This document shows positions 26,541 through 36,838 of a stretch of DNA of 64,000 nucleotides, one piece after another. How positions within the stretch are numbered: the stretch's first letter is position 1; every line of letters begins with the position of its first letter. The stretch comes from Paludibacteraceae bacterium. Lineage in GTDB: Bacteria > Bacteroidota > Bacteroidia > Bacteroidales > Paludibacteraceae. The position numbers and the translations under genes were made by a program. The notes beneath the pieces are model-generated. The model did no database searches. It saw only the letters and a list, made by a program, of their open reading frames with translations, and was not told the DNA's origin. The DNA lies in contig JAFSTO010000049.1 of assembly GCA_017450435.1 (NCBI GenBank), positions 42,689 through 106,688 on the forward strand, read 5' to 3'.

Positions 26541-27815
26541 ATGAAAAACATGAAATTCCGCCTAATTGTGATGAACTTCCTCGAATATGCCGTTTGGGGA
26601 GCGTATCTCACATGTATGGGCACTTACCTTGCCAAACACGGCTTGGCCGGCCACATCGGTATATTCTACTCTATTCAAGGTATAGTATCACTATTCATGC
26701 CGGCCTTGATGGGTATAGTAGCTGACCGATGGATACCTGCCCAGAAACTCCTATCGTTGTGCCATGCGTTGGCAGGTGCGTTCATGATTGGAGCCGGCGT
26801 ATATGGAATCAGCATGGGAGCGGATATACAATTCGGGATACTCTTCAGCCTCTACACCCTCTCCGTTGCGTTCTTCATGCCAACTATTGCTCTTGCCAAC
26901 TCGGTTGCCTATACTTGTCTTGGAAAAGCAGGCATGGATACAGTGAAGGACTTTCCGCCAATACGTGTATTCGGCACCGTCGGCTTCATTGCAACGATGT
27001 GGGCTGTTGACCTATTAGGATTCCAACCCACGGCATGGCAGTTTATCGTGAGCGGTTGCTTGAGTATCGCTCTTGCAGCCTACTCGCTCACCCTGCCCGA
27101 GTGTGAAACAAAAAAGAACGTTGAAACCAAGTCAATCGTTGAGGCGTTGGGTCTGCAGGCGTTCTCTCTATTCAAGCAGAAGAAGATGGCGATATTCTTC
27201 ATCTTCTCGATGCTACTGGGCGTATCACTGCAAATAACCAATGGTTTTGCCAATCCGTTTCTCACCAGTTTCGGTGAGTTAGAACAATATGCAGACACCT
27301 TCTGCGTACAGCACGCCAACATTCTAATCAGCATATCTCAGATTTCAGAAACCCTGTGTATTCTGCTTATCCCGTTCTTCCTCAAGAAGTTCGGCATCAA
27401 GAACGTAATGTTGATGGCGATGTTCGCTTGGGTACTTCGTTTCGGCTTGTTCGGCGCCGGAGACCCCGGCAGCGGAGTGTGGATGTTCGTCCTCAGTTGC
27501 ATCGTATATGGCTTTGCTTTCGACTTCTTCAACATCAGCGGTTCGCTATACGTTGACCAAGAGACCGACCCTGCCATCCGCTCATCAGCCCAAGGCTTGT
27601 TTATGATGATGACCAACGGCCTCGGCGCCACCATTGGCACCCTCTCTGCACAAGCCGTAATCAACAGGTTTGTGAACAATGCCGAGACTATTGCCGCCGG
27701 TCCTGAGGCTATTTGGCACGGCTGGCAAACAGCGTGGTACGGTTTCGCGGGATATGCGCTGGTAGTGGCTATTCTCTTCTGGATTTTCTTTGAGTATAAA
27801 CACGAGAGAGAATAA
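26541..27815 (+). CDS. MFS nucleoside permease (NupG/XapB-like)
   Basis: A 424-aa twelve-helix transporter of the nucleoside:H+ symporter family. The N-terminal FLEYAVWGAYLTCMGTYL and the loop motif GIVADRWIPAQKLL are typical of the Bacteroidota NupG-like branch. It likely imports nucleosides, which fits the AMP nucleosidase gene 2 kb downstream, though they are not adjacent. No signal peptide is cleaved; TM1 starts close to the N-terminus. Confidence 0.88.
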   Translation: MKNMKFRLIVMNFLEYAVWGAYLTCMGTYLAKHGLAGHIGIFYSIQGIVSLFMPALMGIVADRWIPAQKLLSLCHALAGAFMIGAGVYGISMGADIQFGILFSLYTLSVAFFMPTIALANSVAYTCLGKAGMDTVKDFPPIRVFGTVGFIATMWAVDLLGFQPTAWQFIVSGCLSIALAAYSLTLPECETKKNVETKSIVEALGLQAFSLFKQKKMAIFFIFSMLLGVSLQITNGFANPFLTSFGELEQYADTFCVQHANILISISQISETLCILLIPFFLKKFGIKNVMLMAMFAWVLRFGLFGAGDPGSGVWMFVLSCIVYGFAFDFFNISGSLYVDQETDPAIRSSAQGLFMMMTNGLGATIGTLSAQAVINRFVNNAETIAAGPEAIWHGWQTAWYGFAGYALVVAILFWIFFEYKHERE

Positions 27816-27880
27816 GGATGAGAATATATATACATTGATACAAACTGAGAGAGTGAGAATAAAAAGATAACAGCAAACTT

Positions 27881-29578
27881 ATGTTAAAAACAACAAATAT
27901 TCACCTACTCTTCATAGCCGCACTACTTGGTGCGGCTATGAGTGTTCATGCCGCCAATAAACCGTCTTTACAACGCGCAAATTGGGATGGTCTGAGCTAC
28001 ATCCTTGACGAACAGACGATGACCGCCTATGTCGATGCCGGTCAGAAAGTACAAGGAGACATCAGCATCCCCGAACAGATAGAGGCAGGAGAAGACATAT
28101 ATACGGTTGTCGGGATAAGCGACAAAGCGTTCAAAGGTTGCAAAGAACTGACAAGCGTTAGTCTGCCAAGCACCATAAGAACAGTATATCGGAGCGCGTT
28201 TGAAGGAACAGCGTTCTACACAAACAAAGAAGAGAACTGGGAACACGGCACGTTATATATTGACTCTATCCTTATCTCCGTTGATCCCGATTCTATCCGC
28301 TCAAAATACATTGTTCCCGAGCGCACCAATGCAATAGCAGTAGGAGCGTTTATTGACTGCAAGGAACTAAAGCAGCTTTTCCTGCCCAACACAATCACAG
28401 AGATAGCTCCTGAGACTTTCAGAGGATGCAAATCAATACGCAAGTTCAAGCTTGGCTCCGGCATACGTCGTATCGGCAAAGACGCCTTTCTCAACACAGG
28501 AGCATGGGAGAACGAAGGTAATTGGAAAAAAGGCGTGCTTTACATTGACACCTGCGTTATAGCCTCTGACAAAAGTATCAAACCCGTATATGTGGTGCGA
28601 CCGGAGTCGCGCGTGATGGCCGATGCCGCCTTCGCAGAAAACACAGCACTGCAACATATCGTTCTGTCACCACGATACAAGGAGATAGGTAACGAGACTT
28701 TTGCCGGATGCGGGCATTTGGAATATGTAGATATTCCCGCTGACATAGAACGAATTGGCGACAAAGCTTTTGCAGACTGTTCAGCCCTAAAAGAGCTGCG
28801 TTTGCCGGCGAGCGTCAAGGAGTTAGGCGTACAGTCCTTCTCCGGTTGCGTTACCCTAAGCGAGATACGGTTACCAGACCATATCACTACCCTGCCCAAC
28901 GGGCTGTTCTATCAGTGCCAGGCTTTGCAGAAAGTGTCGTGGCCTGCCGGACTGACAAGGATTGGCAAAGGTGTGTTCTACGGCTGCGTTACACTTCGCG
29001 AGGTAAAAGACTTGCCACAAACAGTGAAATACATCGGTTCCGGCACGTTCTGCGGTTGCTACGACCTTAGGACCGCCGTTCTCCCGGACAGTGTGATGCA
29101 GATTGCAGCACACCTGTTTGACGGTTGCTCCGCACTAACCAAAGTAACCTGTTCCGATAACGTATATGACATCAGCGAATTTGCTTTTCGCAACTGTGTC
29201 CACCTTGAGGCTATACATATCCCCGACTATCTGTTTCGCATAGGCCAGTATGCCTTTGCCGGCTGCTTAAGCCTACGCTATGCTGCACTGAACGATAACA
29301 TTGAAGTTATCGAACAAGGCGCGTTCATGGGATGTGCTTCGCTTGAGAAGATGAACATTCCACTCAAAACAAAACATATAGAAAAACAGACATTCTCCGG
29401 TTGCCGCGCACTGAGCGAAGTTAACTTTCACACCAAAGTGGAAGATGTAGGTGAACTGGCATTTGAGAATTGTACACTACTCAAAAAAACATTCCTGCCT
29501 GAGAAGACAGAGGTACACAAAACCGCTTTCAAAGGAACGAAAACCATCATCACACGAGTTCCTGAAAAAACAGAGTAG
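27881..29578 (+). CDS. BspA-type leucine-rich repeat surface protein
   Basis: A 565-aa secreted protein with signal peptide (cleavage near VHAANK, about residue 25) and about 15 LRR_5 repeats of roughly 23 residues, pattern IGxxAFxxCxxLxxxxLPxxVxxI. Two longer inserts (WEHGTLYIDSILIS and WKKGVLYIDTCVIA) interrupt the repeat array in the first half; their similarity suggests an older block duplication. Such proteins of Bacteroidales and Treponema bind host matrix or other bacteria, but the ligand here is unknown. No T9SS-type C-terminal domain is apparent, so the anchoring mode is unclear. Confidence 0.9.
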   Translation: MLKTTNIHLLFIAALLGAAMSVHAANKPSLQRANWDGLSYILDEQTMTAYVDAGQKVQGDISIPEQIEAGEDIYTVVGISDKAFKGCKELTSVSLPSTIRTVYRSAFEGTAFYTNKEENWEHGTLYIDSILISVDPDSIRSKYIVPERTNAIAVGAFIDCKELKQLFLPNTITEIAPETFRGCKSIRKFKLGSGIRRIGKDAFLNTGAWENEGNWKKGVLYIDTCVIASDKSIKPVYVVRPESRVMADAAFAENTALQHIVLSPRYKEIGNETFAGCGHLEYVDIPADIERIGDKAFADCSALKELRLPASVKELGVQSFSGCVTLSEIRLPDHITTLPNGLFYQCQALQKVSWPAGLTRIGKGVFYGCVTLREVKDLPQTVKYIGSGTFCGCYDLRTAVLPDSVMQIAAHLFDGCSALTKVTCSDNVYDISEFAFRNCVHLEAIHIPDYLFRIGQYAFAGCLSLRYAALNDNIEVIEQGAFMGCASLEKMNIPLKTKHIEKQTFSGCRALSEVNFHTKVEDVGELAFENCTLLKKTFLPEKTEVHKTAFKGTKTIITRVPEKTE

Positions 29579-29602
29579 AAACTCGTCTGCAATCATCGCT
29601 CT

Positions 29603-29645
29603 GATACATCGCCACATGTCAATAAAGTACGTGCGGCGATGTATC
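29603..29645 (+). terminator. Stem-loop after the LRR gene
   Basis: GATACATCGCC (29603-29613) pairs with GGCGATGTATC (29635-29645), an 11-bp stem with a 21-nt loop. The T run after it is poor, so function as terminator is likely but not certain. Confidence 0.6.
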
Positions 29646-29677
29646 TTGATAAAAAAATAATGAAAGAAAGATTTTAC

Positions 29678-29708
29678 TTGTATGTTTCAAATAAATTAAC
29701 TATCTTTG
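29678..29708 (+). promoter_or_regulatory. Promoter of the AMP nucleosidase gene
   Basis: TTG (29678-29680), 20-nt spacer, TATCTTTG (29701-29708). It lies 74 bp before the ATG of the AMP nucleosidase gene. The spacer lacks the AAAAAGCAG extension. Confidence 0.8.
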
Positions 29709-29782
29709 CAGTTTACAAAGCACCATGGTATCTAATTTGTCACCGCGAGTTACCACACAAGAAACACTAATCTATCACAACT

Positions 29783-30559
29783 ATGGAACGTACAAAAGAA
29801 GATATTGTAAAAAACTGGCTGCCCAGATACACCCATCGCGCCCTTGAAGACTTTGGTGAATACATCCTTCTCACCAATTTCAACAACTACGTTGAGCTAT
29901 TTGCACAAATGTATGACGTTGAAGTGCTTGGCAGAGATGCCAATATGCTCAGTGCCACAGCAAACAATATCACCATCATCAATTTCGGTATGGGTTCACC
30001 TAATGCAGCCTTGATAATGGACATGCTCAGCGCCATAGAACCGAAGGCAGTATTGTTTCTTGGCAAGTGTGGTGGTCTTCGCGACAAGAACAAGATAGGC
30101 GACCTTGTATTGCCTATAGCAGCGATAAGAGGCGAGGGAACGAGTAACGACTATTTTCCTCCTGAGATACCTGCCTTACCGGCGTTTGCGCTTCAGCGAA
30201 CCACCTCGTCCGCCATTCGTGATTTTCAGTATGACTATTGGACAGGTACCGTCTATACCACCAACCGCCGTGTATGGGAATATGACCTGCAGTTTTGCGA
30301 CTATCTTCGCTCCACCCGTGCGCAGGCAGTGGATATGGAAACAGCCACACTCTTTACCGTAGGCTTTCACAACAGTATCCCTACCGGCGCCTTGCTCCTT
30401 ATATCAGACATGCCTCTACAAGACGACGGCATCAAGACAGCAGAGAAGGACAAACACACTACAGCCAAATACGTGGAGGACCACCTGCGGATAGGAATCA
30501 AGTCACTTACTTCACTGCAGACAGGCAGCCGCACAGTAAGGCACCTGAAGTTTGAGTAA
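29783..30559 (+). CDS. amn: AMP nucleosidase (short Bacteroidota form)
   Basis: A 258-aa PNP/UDP-family N-ribohydrolase that cleaves AMP to adenine and ribose 5-phosphate. Family features are LFLGKCGGLRDKNKIGDLVL (phosphate side), RGEGTSNDYFPPE, VDMETATLFTVGF (ribose binding) and LLISDMPLQDDG with the catalytic Asp. It lacks the N-terminal domain of the 480-aa E. coli enzyme, as is normal in Bacteroidota. It has its own promoter and is followed after 42 bp by holA. Confidence 0.92.
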   Translation: MERTKEDIVKNWLPRYTHRALEDFGEYILLTNFNNYVELFAQMYDVEVLGRDANMLSATANNITIINFGMGSPNAALIMDMLSAIEPKAVLFLGKCGGLRDKNKIGDLVLPIAAIRGEGTSNDYFPPEIPALPAFALQRTTSSAIRDFQYDYWTGTVYTTNRRVWEYDLQFCDYLRSTRAQAVDMETATLFTVGFHNSIPTGALLLISDMPLQDDGIKTAEKDKHTTAKYVEDHLRIGIKSLTSLQTGSRTVRHLKFE

Positions 30560-30601
30560 AAGACACGTACTTGAATAGTTATTTTAGACTACCTCTGAAC
30601 A

Positions 30602-31633
30602 TTGAAAGCGACATACGAACAAATATTATCTGACCTCAAGCACGAGAAATACGCCCCCGTTTACTTGTTCTACGGCGACGAGCCTTATTACATTTCCAAA
30701 CTTGGCGAGTATATGGAGAAATACGTGCTTGACGATGCTGCCAAATCGTTCGACCAACAGGTCTTCTATGGTAAGGACTTGAGCGACATTTCTCCTGTCA
30801 TCAATGCTGCCCGACGTTTTCCGATGATGGGAGACAGGCAGATGATAATCCTAAAGGAAGCCCAGATGCTAAAAAAATGGGAGAACTTCCAACTCTACTG
30901 GAAGAATCCTATGCAGAGCACTATTCTTGTTGTCTGCTACAAAGGGAAACCAGACAAACGTCTCCTTGCTTTCAAGGACATAGAAAAGAGTTGTACAGTG
31001 CTTGAGTCTGCCCCTCTGCGCGAGTACGAGGTCGGCAGATGGATACTGGACTACATCCGCCAATGGAACGCCACTGCGGCAGCCACCAACCAAGTAAAGA
31101 TTGACGAGAAGGTTGTACAGGTACTGGCAGAATCGTTAGGAACCGACCTTACTCGCATCACAATGGAGCTGCAGAAACTCGTGAACGGCCGTCCGGAAGG
31201 GGTAAACGTGATTGATGCAGACCTTGTGCAACGCAATATTGGTATAAGCAAAGACTACAACACCTTTGAGTTGCAAGACGCCTTCGTCAAAAAAGACATA
31301 CTCAAAGCCAACCGCATAACGCAATATTTCGCAGCAAACAAAAAAGACCACGCTATACAAAAGGAGCTGGCAATGGTGTTCTCGTTCTTCTCAAACCTGA
31401 TGATTTACCACTATCTGTCGCAGAAAGACGAGCGGTCGGTAGCGCAAGCATTAGGCATAAGTCCGTACTTCGCAAAGAATTATGCCGCAGCCGCAAGACA
31501 GTACAACGCCGGCAAAACGTTCAAGATTATAGGATATATACGCGAAACAGACGCCAGGTCAAAAGGCATAGACAACATTAGTGCGGACGATAGTGACCTA
31601 TGGAAAGAGTTAGTGTATAAAATTATGCACTGA
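30602..31633 (+). CDS. holA: DNA polymerase III delta subunit
   Basis: A 343-aa AAA+ clamp-loader subunit that opens the beta clamp. The start is TTG at 30602, giving [30 protein letters not shown]; there is no ATG in a better place. The degenerate P-loop region [10 protein letters not shown], the [15 protein letters not shown] linker and the C-terminal collar helices match the family. It follows amn by 42 bp and precedes metK by 26 bp. Confidence 0.93.
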   Translation: MKATYEQILSDLKHEKYAPVYLFYGDEPYYISKLGEYMEKYVLDDAAKSFDQQVFYGKDLSDISPVINAARRFPMMGDRQMIILKEAQMLKKWENFQLYWKNPMQSTILVVCYKGKPDKRLLAFKDIEKSCTVLESAPLREYEVGRWILDYIRQWNATAAATNQVKIDEKVVQVLAESLGTDLTRITMELQKLVNGRPEGVNVIDADLVQRNIGISKDYNTFELQDAFVKKDILKANRITQYFAANKKDHAIQKELAMVFSFFSNLMIYHYLSQKDERSVAQALGISPYFAKNYAAAARQYNAGKTFKIIGYIRETDARSKGIDNISADDSDLWKELVYKIMH

Positions 31634-31659
31634 AAAATATAATAACAATAACATCAATT

Positions 31660-32922
31660 ATGACATACTTATTTACATCCGAGTCGGTATCTGAAGGACA
31701 TCCTGATAAAGTAGCGGACCAGATATCCGACGCTATCTTAGACAATTTTTTAGCAAACGACCCGCAGTCACACGTAGCCTGCGAGACAATGGTGACCACA
31801 GGACAGGTAATCGTGGCAGGCGAAGTGTCTTCCAACACTTATATCGATGTACCTGAGATAGTACGCAAGACCATCAGTCGCATCGGTTACACCAAGTCAG
31901 CCTATAAGTTCGAGGCGGAGAGTTGCGGCATTCTGACCGCTCTTCACGAACAGTCATCCGACATTAACCAAGGCGTCAGCCGCGGCGAGCTACTGCAACA
32001 AGGTGCCGGTGACCAAGGAATGATGTTCGGCTACGCTACCGATGAGACCGATAACTACATGCCTCTAACACTTGACATCGCACACACTCTCGTTTTCACA
32101 TTGGCACGAATACGCAAAGAGGGTAAACAAATGCTATGGCTACGTCCTGATACAAAGTCACAAGTAACGATTGAATACAATGAAGACGGAACACCATTGC
32201 GTATTGATACCATAGTTATCTCAACCCAACATGACCCGGAAGTAAAGCAACAGCAAATACGTCAGGAGATAATCGACATACTCATTCCGCGTGTACTCTC
32301 ACGTGACAGCAGTTATGAATCTCTCTTCAGCCGTTTCCTTAAGGAAGAGGCAGAAGATCGAGCCACACTGCTGGTTAACCCTACGGGTCAGTTTGTCATA
32401 GGTGGTCCTCATGGTGACACAGGTCTGACAGGCAGGAAGATTATCGTTGACACCTACGGTGGCCGCGGCGCTCACGGTGGCGGAGCATTCTCCGGCAAAG
32501 ACCCTTCCAAGGTTGACCGGTCAGCTGCATACGCGGCTCGCTGGATAGCAAAGAACCTTGTGGCAGCCGGCGTGGCAAAAGAAGCTCTTGTGCAGATTAG
32601 TTACGCTATAGGCGTGGCAGAGCCTGTCAGCCTGTATGTGAACACTTACGGAACAGCCAAACACGGTTTGACAGACCATGAGATAGCGGCTAAGTTGCCC
32701 ACACTATTCGACCTTCGTCCCGGAGCAATAGAACAAGCCCTGCAACTACGCGAACCGATATACGAAGAGACGGCAGCCTACGGACACGTCGGACGTTCTC
32801 CACAAATTGTAACAAAGACCTTTGTGGACGGCAACGGAAAGACCTTTGAGAAACAAGTGTCATTATTCACTTGGGAGCGACTTGACAAGGTGGAGCAGAT
32901 AAAGAAAGCCTTCGGAATATGA
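31660..32922 (+). CDS. metK: S-adenosylmethionine synthetase
   Basis: A 420-aa enzyme that makes SAM from methionine and ATP. The N-terminal [20 protein letters not shown], the P-loop [20 protein letters not shown] and the nearby [17 protein letters not shown] are all intact. It lies 26 bp after holA, and its last four bases overlap the lspA start (ATGA). Confidence 0.98.
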   Translation: MTYLFTSESVSEGHPDKVADQISDAILDNFLANDPQSHVACETMVTTGQVIVAGEVSSNTYIDVPEIVRKTISRIGYTKSAYKFEAESCGILTALHEQSSDINQGVSRGELLQQGAGDQGMMFGYATDETDNYMPLTLDIAHTLVFTLARIRKEGKQMLWLRPDTKSQVTIEYNEDGTPLRIDTIVISTQHDPEVKQQQIRQEIIDILIPRVLSRDSSYESLFSRFLKEEAEDRATLLVNPTGQFVIGGPHGDTGLTGRKIIVDTYGGRGAHGGGAFSGKDPSKVDRSAAYAARWIAKNLVAAGVAKEALVQISYAIGVAEPVSLYVNTYGTAKHGLTDHEIAAKLPTLFDLRPGAIEQALQLREPIYEETAAYGHVGRSPQIVTKTFVDGNGKTFEKQVSLFTWERLDKVEQIKKAFGI

Positions 32923-33584
32923 ATATGAACGACGCAGACAAGTCAAGCCTACAGACAGCCCAACAGGTAAAGAACATCCACCATCAGTGGCTGATAGCGA
33001 GTATTGTGATTGCAGTGCTTCTCATAGCCGATCAGGCGCTCAAATGTTGGGTCAAGCTCACATTCTCTCTCGGCGAGAGCGTGGAGATTACTCCGTGGTT
33101 TCTGATATGCTTTGTGGAGAATAACGGAATGGCATTCGGTATAGAGTGGTTTGACAAACTCTTTCTTACACTCTTCCGCATTCTGGCCGTCGGTTTATTA
33201 TTCTGGTACATTTCACGCCTCATCAAACACGGCGTCAGTATAGGGTATCTCGTTATTATCTCGCTGCTTACGGCAGGCGCAATTGGAAATATCATCGACT
33301 GCATGTTCTATGGACTTATCTTCTCTTCATCCACCCCTTGGGAAGCGGCACAGATTGTTCCATGGGGCGAAGGATACGCGCCGTTCCTTTACGGACGAGT
33401 GGTGGACATGTTTTACTTTCCGCTTATTCATAACTCTGCCGGTGAAGTGATATTTTTCCAACCGGTATTCAATCTTGCAGATAGTGCCATTACCGTTGCT
33501 GTAGCACTGCTCATAATTGTGCCGTCATGGCGCAAAACTCTAAACGACTCGCTGTCAAAAGAAGAAAGTAAAAAAGACAAGTGA
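32919..33584 (+). CDS. lspA: Lipoprotein signal peptidase (signal peptidase II)
   Basis: A 221-aa inner-membrane aspartyl protease that cleaves prolipoproteins before the lipidated Cys. Four TM helices are present. The catalytic aspartates are Asp163 (RVVDMFYF) and Asp188 (FNLADSAIT); the ENNGMAFG and [10 protein letters not shown] motifs are conserved. It is longer than E. coli LspA because of an N-terminal extension, a loop after TM3 (about 135-155) and a Lys/Glu-rich tail, common in Bacteroidota. It is coupled to metK (4-bp overlap) and to the next gene (GTGA overlap). Confidence 0.95.
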   Translation: MNMNDADKSSLQTAQQVKNIHHQWLIASIVIAVLLIADQALKCWVKLTFSLGESVEITPWFLICFVENNGMAFGIEWFDKLFLTLFRILAVGLLFWYISRLIKHGVSIGYLVIISLLTAGAIGNIIDCMFYGLIFSSSTPWEAAQIVPWGEGYAPFLYGRVVDMFYFPLIHNSAGEVIFFQPVFNLADSAITVAVALLIIVPSWRKTLNDSLSKEESKKDK

Positions 33585-34144
33585 AACCAACCGGTCATAT
33601 CATATCAAAATACATATTACACTCCGTCTGTTTGCTACTCAGTACATTGGTAGCATCCTGCTCAATACGTCCGGATAATGTGCTAAGCAACAAAAAAATG
33701 ACGGATGTTCTTGTGGATATACATAACGCAGAGGGTGTACTACAAGTAGCCGGATATAATTATGGTCATGATGACGAAGTTAAGGCTTACTACTCGGACA
33801 TCTTGCAGCAACACGGCGTGACTCAAGCACAGTTTGACTCGTCGATAGTCTGGTACACCGACCATCCGCAGTATTTCCAGCGCGTCTATCCGAAAGTCAT
33901 CAAGCAATTACAGCAACGTCATGACGACGAGACCAAACGGCTGACAGCTCTTGATGAGGAGCTGAAACAAGCATTGCAAGATAGTATCCGGCTTTCAGAC
34001 GGTCAGATACGTCTCTCTGCCCATGATATCGAACTACGTTATCGCGAGGGACTACCTACCACACTTTTTGAGCGACAAGGACCGGTCGTATTATGTACAG
34101 ATACACTATATGACAAAAAAGATGAGACTCCGACTGAAAACTAA
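33581..34144 (+). CDS. DUF4296 family lipoprotein
   Basis: A 187-aa probable lipoprotein. A GTG start overlaps the lspA stop (GTGA); a type II signal ends at LVASCS. The DUF4296 region (about 30-115) has KKMTDVLVDIHNAEGVL and IVWYTDHPQYFQRVYPKVI. The family is found next to lspA in many Bacteroidota; its function is unknown. It is the last gene of the run from AMP nucleosidase and is followed by a perfect bidirectional terminator. Confidence 0.85.
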   Translation: MKPTGHIISKYILHSVCLLLSTLVASCSIRPDNVLSNKKMTDVLVDIHNAEGVLQVAGYNYGHDDEVKAYYSDILQQHGVTQAQFDSSIVWYTDHPQYFQRVYPKVIKQLQQRHDDETKRLTALDEELKQALQDSIRLSDGQIRLSAHDIELRYREGLPTTLFERQGPVVLCTDTLYDKKDETPTEN

Positions 34145-34163
34145 CTACAGATTATTATAACAT

Positions 34164-34203
34164 AATAAACCCCGAAAGCCAAATCAGACTTTCGGGGTTT
34201 ATT
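34164..34203. terminator. Bidirectional terminator between DUF4296 and SulP genes
   Basis: A perfect 15-bp stem, AATAAACCCCGAAAG with CTTTCGGGGTTTATT, and a 10-nt loop. It lies between convergent genes and has A/T runs on both sides, so it can serve both strands. Confidence 0.92.
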
Positions 34204-34248
34204 GTAACAGAATTTTTCCAAAACAGTTGTCAGCTACTATCCGGAATG

Positions 34249-35958
34249 TTATTGTTTTGTAGCGAGTACTGAAGCACGTGCGAGTGCAACATTGATATTC
34301 GGACAAATGTTTTCTTCGCCTAACTTCTCCGCAAATCCGGCATTGATTAGCGTGTCACGCACATTATCTCTTACGCCGGACAAGACCACCGTAGTGCCGG
34401 AGCGACGGCTTCTCTCACATAGCATCTCCAAGTTATGCAAACCGGTTGAATCGATGAACGGAACCTTACGCATCCGTATCACACGCACCTTTGGAGCAGT
34501 ACGAGCAAGACGAACCATATCGTCAAACTTATTAGCAATGCCGAAGAAGTACGGACCATCAATCTCATATACCTCAACATCATCAGGTATATGCAGTTTC
34601 TCATCGGTCAAATACATATCTGATTCAGAATTGGGATCGATATCCCCATGAAACATCTGCACCGATGTGGACAGACTGATGCGTCGAAGGAAAAGCACAA
34701 TAGCGAGTAACATTCCGACAGTTATAGCCACCGTCAGGTCAAAGATGACAGTAAGCAGGAATGTAGTTAGCATCACCATGAAGTCAGACCTTGGGTTTTT
34801 GAGCATTCCCACTATCGTTCTCCATCCGCTCATGTTGTATGCCACCATTATCAACACCGCAGCCAGACATGCCATCGGAATAAGCGCCACAAGCTGTCCG
34901 AACAAGAGCAAGACGAGCAGCAGCACAACAGCATGAACAATGCCGGCCACAGGAGTACGTCCACCATTGTTGATATTCGCCATTGTTCGCGCAATGGCGC
35001 CGGTAGCCGGTATGCCTCCAAAGAACGGAACAACGATATTGGCAATACCCTGCCCTATCAGCTCAGTGTTCGAATCGTGTCGGTCACCGGTAACGCCATC
35101 AGCCACCATTGCCGAGAGTAGCGACTCAATAGCACCAAGCATCGCTATTGTAAAGGCGGACGGAAAGAGACTCTGCAGAAGTTGCATCACCGTCTGCCCT
35201 TCTTCCGGTTCCAACTTAGGCAGATTCGGAGCAGGAATACCTGTAGGTAACTCATACAAGTCGCCGATAGTCATTATACCCGTGACGCCGGCATAGCGCT
35301 TGAGCAACCACACAACAAACGTCATAATAACAATAGCAAGCAGTGAGCCGGGAATTTTCTTCGACAAACGTGGAGCGGCGAAAATTATCAACAAACTAAC
35401 CAACCCGACACCTAATGTCCACCAATGTACATGAGTTGCGTTCTGTGCATAACAAATCCACTTGTCAATGAAATTGGCAGGCACATTCTGCAAGCCGAAC
35501 CCGAACAAGTCGTTCATCTGAGTGGAGAAGATAGTCAGCGCAATACCTGCAGTAAAACCTACTATAACAGGATAAGGGACGAACTTGATGACAGAACCGA
35601 GCCGACTGAATCCCATTATTACAAGTAAAATACCGGCCATAATAGTAGCAATAGCCAGCCCTGACAGACCATACTGCTGAATAATACCATAGATAATGAT
35701 AATAAACGCACCTGTAGGTCCGCCTATCTGCACGCGTGTTCCGCCGAGAGCAGAGATGATGAAACCCGCAATAATAGCAGTCACCAGTCCTTCCGTCGGA
35801 CCGACACCTGACGATATACCGAAAGCTATAGCCAGTGGAATAGCAATAACACCGACTATCAATCCCGCCATCACATCCTTGCCAAACCGAGTGCGGTCAT
35901 AGTCACGAAGAGCACTGAAAAACTGAGGACGAAAAACGCCCTTAACAGAGAAATTCAT
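34249..35958 (-). CDS. SulP-family anion transporter with STAS domain
   Basis: A 569-aa inner-membrane transporter (SLC26/SulP). The membrane domain (about 20-420) has VGVIAIPLAIAFGISSGVGP and VQIGGPTGAFIIIIYG, the usual signatures near TM1 and TM3. The STAS domain (about 445-560) includes FIDSTGLHNLEMLCERSRR. Bacterial members carry sulfate, bicarbonate or dicarboxylates; the sequence alone does not tell which. It has its own promoter at 36040-36070 with the extended box. Confidence 0.92.
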   Translation of the reverse strand: MNFSVKGVFRPQFFSALRDYDRTRFGKDVMAGLIVGVIAIPLAIAFGISSGVGPTEGLVTAIIAGFIISALGGTRVQIGGPTGAFIIIIYGIIQQYGLSGLAIATIMAGILLVIMGFSRLGSVIKFVPYPVIVGFTAGIALTIFSTQMNDLFGFGLQNVPANFIDKWICYAQNATHVHWWTLGVGLVSLLIIFAAPRLSKKIPGSLLAIVIMTFVVWLLKRYAGVTGIMTIGDLYELPTGIPAPNLPKLEPEEGQTVMQLLQSLFPSAFTIAMLGAIESLLSAMVADGVTGDRHDSNTELIGQGIANIVVPFFGGIPATGAIARTMANINNGGRTPVAGIVHAVVLLLVLLLFGQLVALIPMACLAAVLIMVAYNMSGWRTIVGMLKNPRSDFMVMLTTFLLTVIFDLTVAITVGMLLAIVLFLRRISLSTSVQMFHGDIDPNSESDMYLTDEKLHIPDDVEVYEIDGPYFFGIANKFDDMVRLARTAPKVRVIRMRKVPFIDSTGLHNLEMLCERSRRSGTTVVLSGVRDNVRDTLINAGFAEKLGEENICPNINVALARASVLATKQ

Positions 35959-36039
35959 AAACAGACAATACCTTATTAAAATAAATGATGTAATCAGCTA
36001 CTGATACAAACCCTGCCGCATGTAATACCAATAGCGCCA

Positions 36040-36070
36040 CAAAGGTACTGCTTTTTTATGAAACACACAA
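36040..36070 (-). promoter_or_regulatory. Promoter of the SulP gene (extended box)
   Basis: On the minus strand: TTG (36070-36068), 20 nt ending in AAAAAGCAG, then TACCTTTG (36047-36040). It is divergent from the TlpA promoter, whose -33 box starts at 36087. Confidence 0.8.
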
Positions 36071-36086
36071 ATACTATTGATTTTAT

Positions 36087-36117
36087 TTGCTGATATTGTG
36101 TTTTTTTAGTACCTTTG
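36087..36117 (+). promoter_or_regulatory. Promoter of the TlpA-like gene
   Basis: TTG (36087-36089), 20-nt spacer, TACCTTTG (36110-36117), 54 bp before the ATG. Confidence 0.82.
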
Positions 36118-36170
36118 CAGCGTTAATGAGCAAACAAAACAAAACAAATAATCCATTAAACCCTTAAACA

Positions 36171-36755
36171 ATGCAAACACGAATCGTCATCACAACAGCC
36201 TTGGCACTTATCCTTGCATCATGTGTTACCAAGCAGCAAAAAACGCAAGACAACAGCGAGCAAACGCCATCCACGGAAGAAGTTCTCGTCAGCGAAGCGG
36301 CGCAAACAGAATCGGAAACAGAATCAACAGATGCCGGCAATGAGCAACCGGTATTTGCCCCTGACTTCACTTTGAATGATATCAATGGTCAGCCGCTCAC
36401 CTTGTCATCACTAAGAGGGAAATATGTTGTGCTTGATTTCTGGGGTTCCTGGTGCAAATGGTGCATCAAAGGGATGCCTGAGATGAAAGAATACTACGCC
36501 AAGTACGCCGGCAAGTTTGAGATACTTGGTATTGACTGCGGCGACAATGAAGCCGATTGGAAGACTGCTGTCAAGGCCAACGCACTGCCGTGGTTGCACG
36601 TGTATAACCCTGACGATAGTTTTCTGACCGAACAGTATGAGATTCAAGGTTACCCCACTAAGATTATTCTCTCGCCTGACGGCAGTATCCACAAAACCAT
36701 CATAGGTGAGGATCCCGCTTTTTACGAAGAGTTAGACAGACTATTCGGAGAATAG
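36171..36755 (+). CDS. TlpA/ResA-like thioredoxin-fold lipoprotein
   Basis: A 194-aa periplasmic disulfide oxidoreductase. The type II signal has lipobox LASC (Cys18), a Ser/Thr/Glu-rich linker follows (about 20-58), then the AhpC/TSA-like thioredoxin domain with redox motif WCKWC (Cys95, Cys98). IQGYPTKIILSPDG supplies the cis-proline loop (YPT). Such proteins reduce periplasmic cysteines or help cytochrome maturation; the partner is unknown. It is a single-gene transcript with its own promoter and terminator. Confidence 0.92.
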   Translation: MQTRIVITTALALILASCVTKQQKTQDNSEQTPSTEEVLVSEAAQTESETESTDAGNEQPVFAPDFTLNDINGQPLTLSSLRGKYVVLDFWGSWCKWCIKGMPEMKEYYAKYAGKFEILGIDCGDNEADWKTAVKANALPWLHVYNPDDSFLTEQYEIQGYPTKIILSPDGSIHKTIIGEDPAFYEELDRLFGE

Positions 36756-36777
36756 TAGAACGTATGCTAACCAAACA

Positions 36778-36808
36778 CAAAGAGATGGTCAAATTGACCA
36801 TCTCTTTG
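36778..36808. terminator. Bidirectional terminator between TlpA-like and GH3 genes
   Basis: CAAAGAGATGGTCAA (36778-36792) with TTGACCATCTCTTTG (36794-36808), followed by a T-rich stretch. It lies between convergent genes. Confidence 0.88.
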
Positions 36809-36838
36809 TTGTCTTACTTTACGCTCTGTCATTTTCCG

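Noticed and set aside
35060-35085. TTCGAATC-like tRNA T-arm sequence
   Set aside because: It is inside the SulP coding sequence and no cloverleaf can be built around it.
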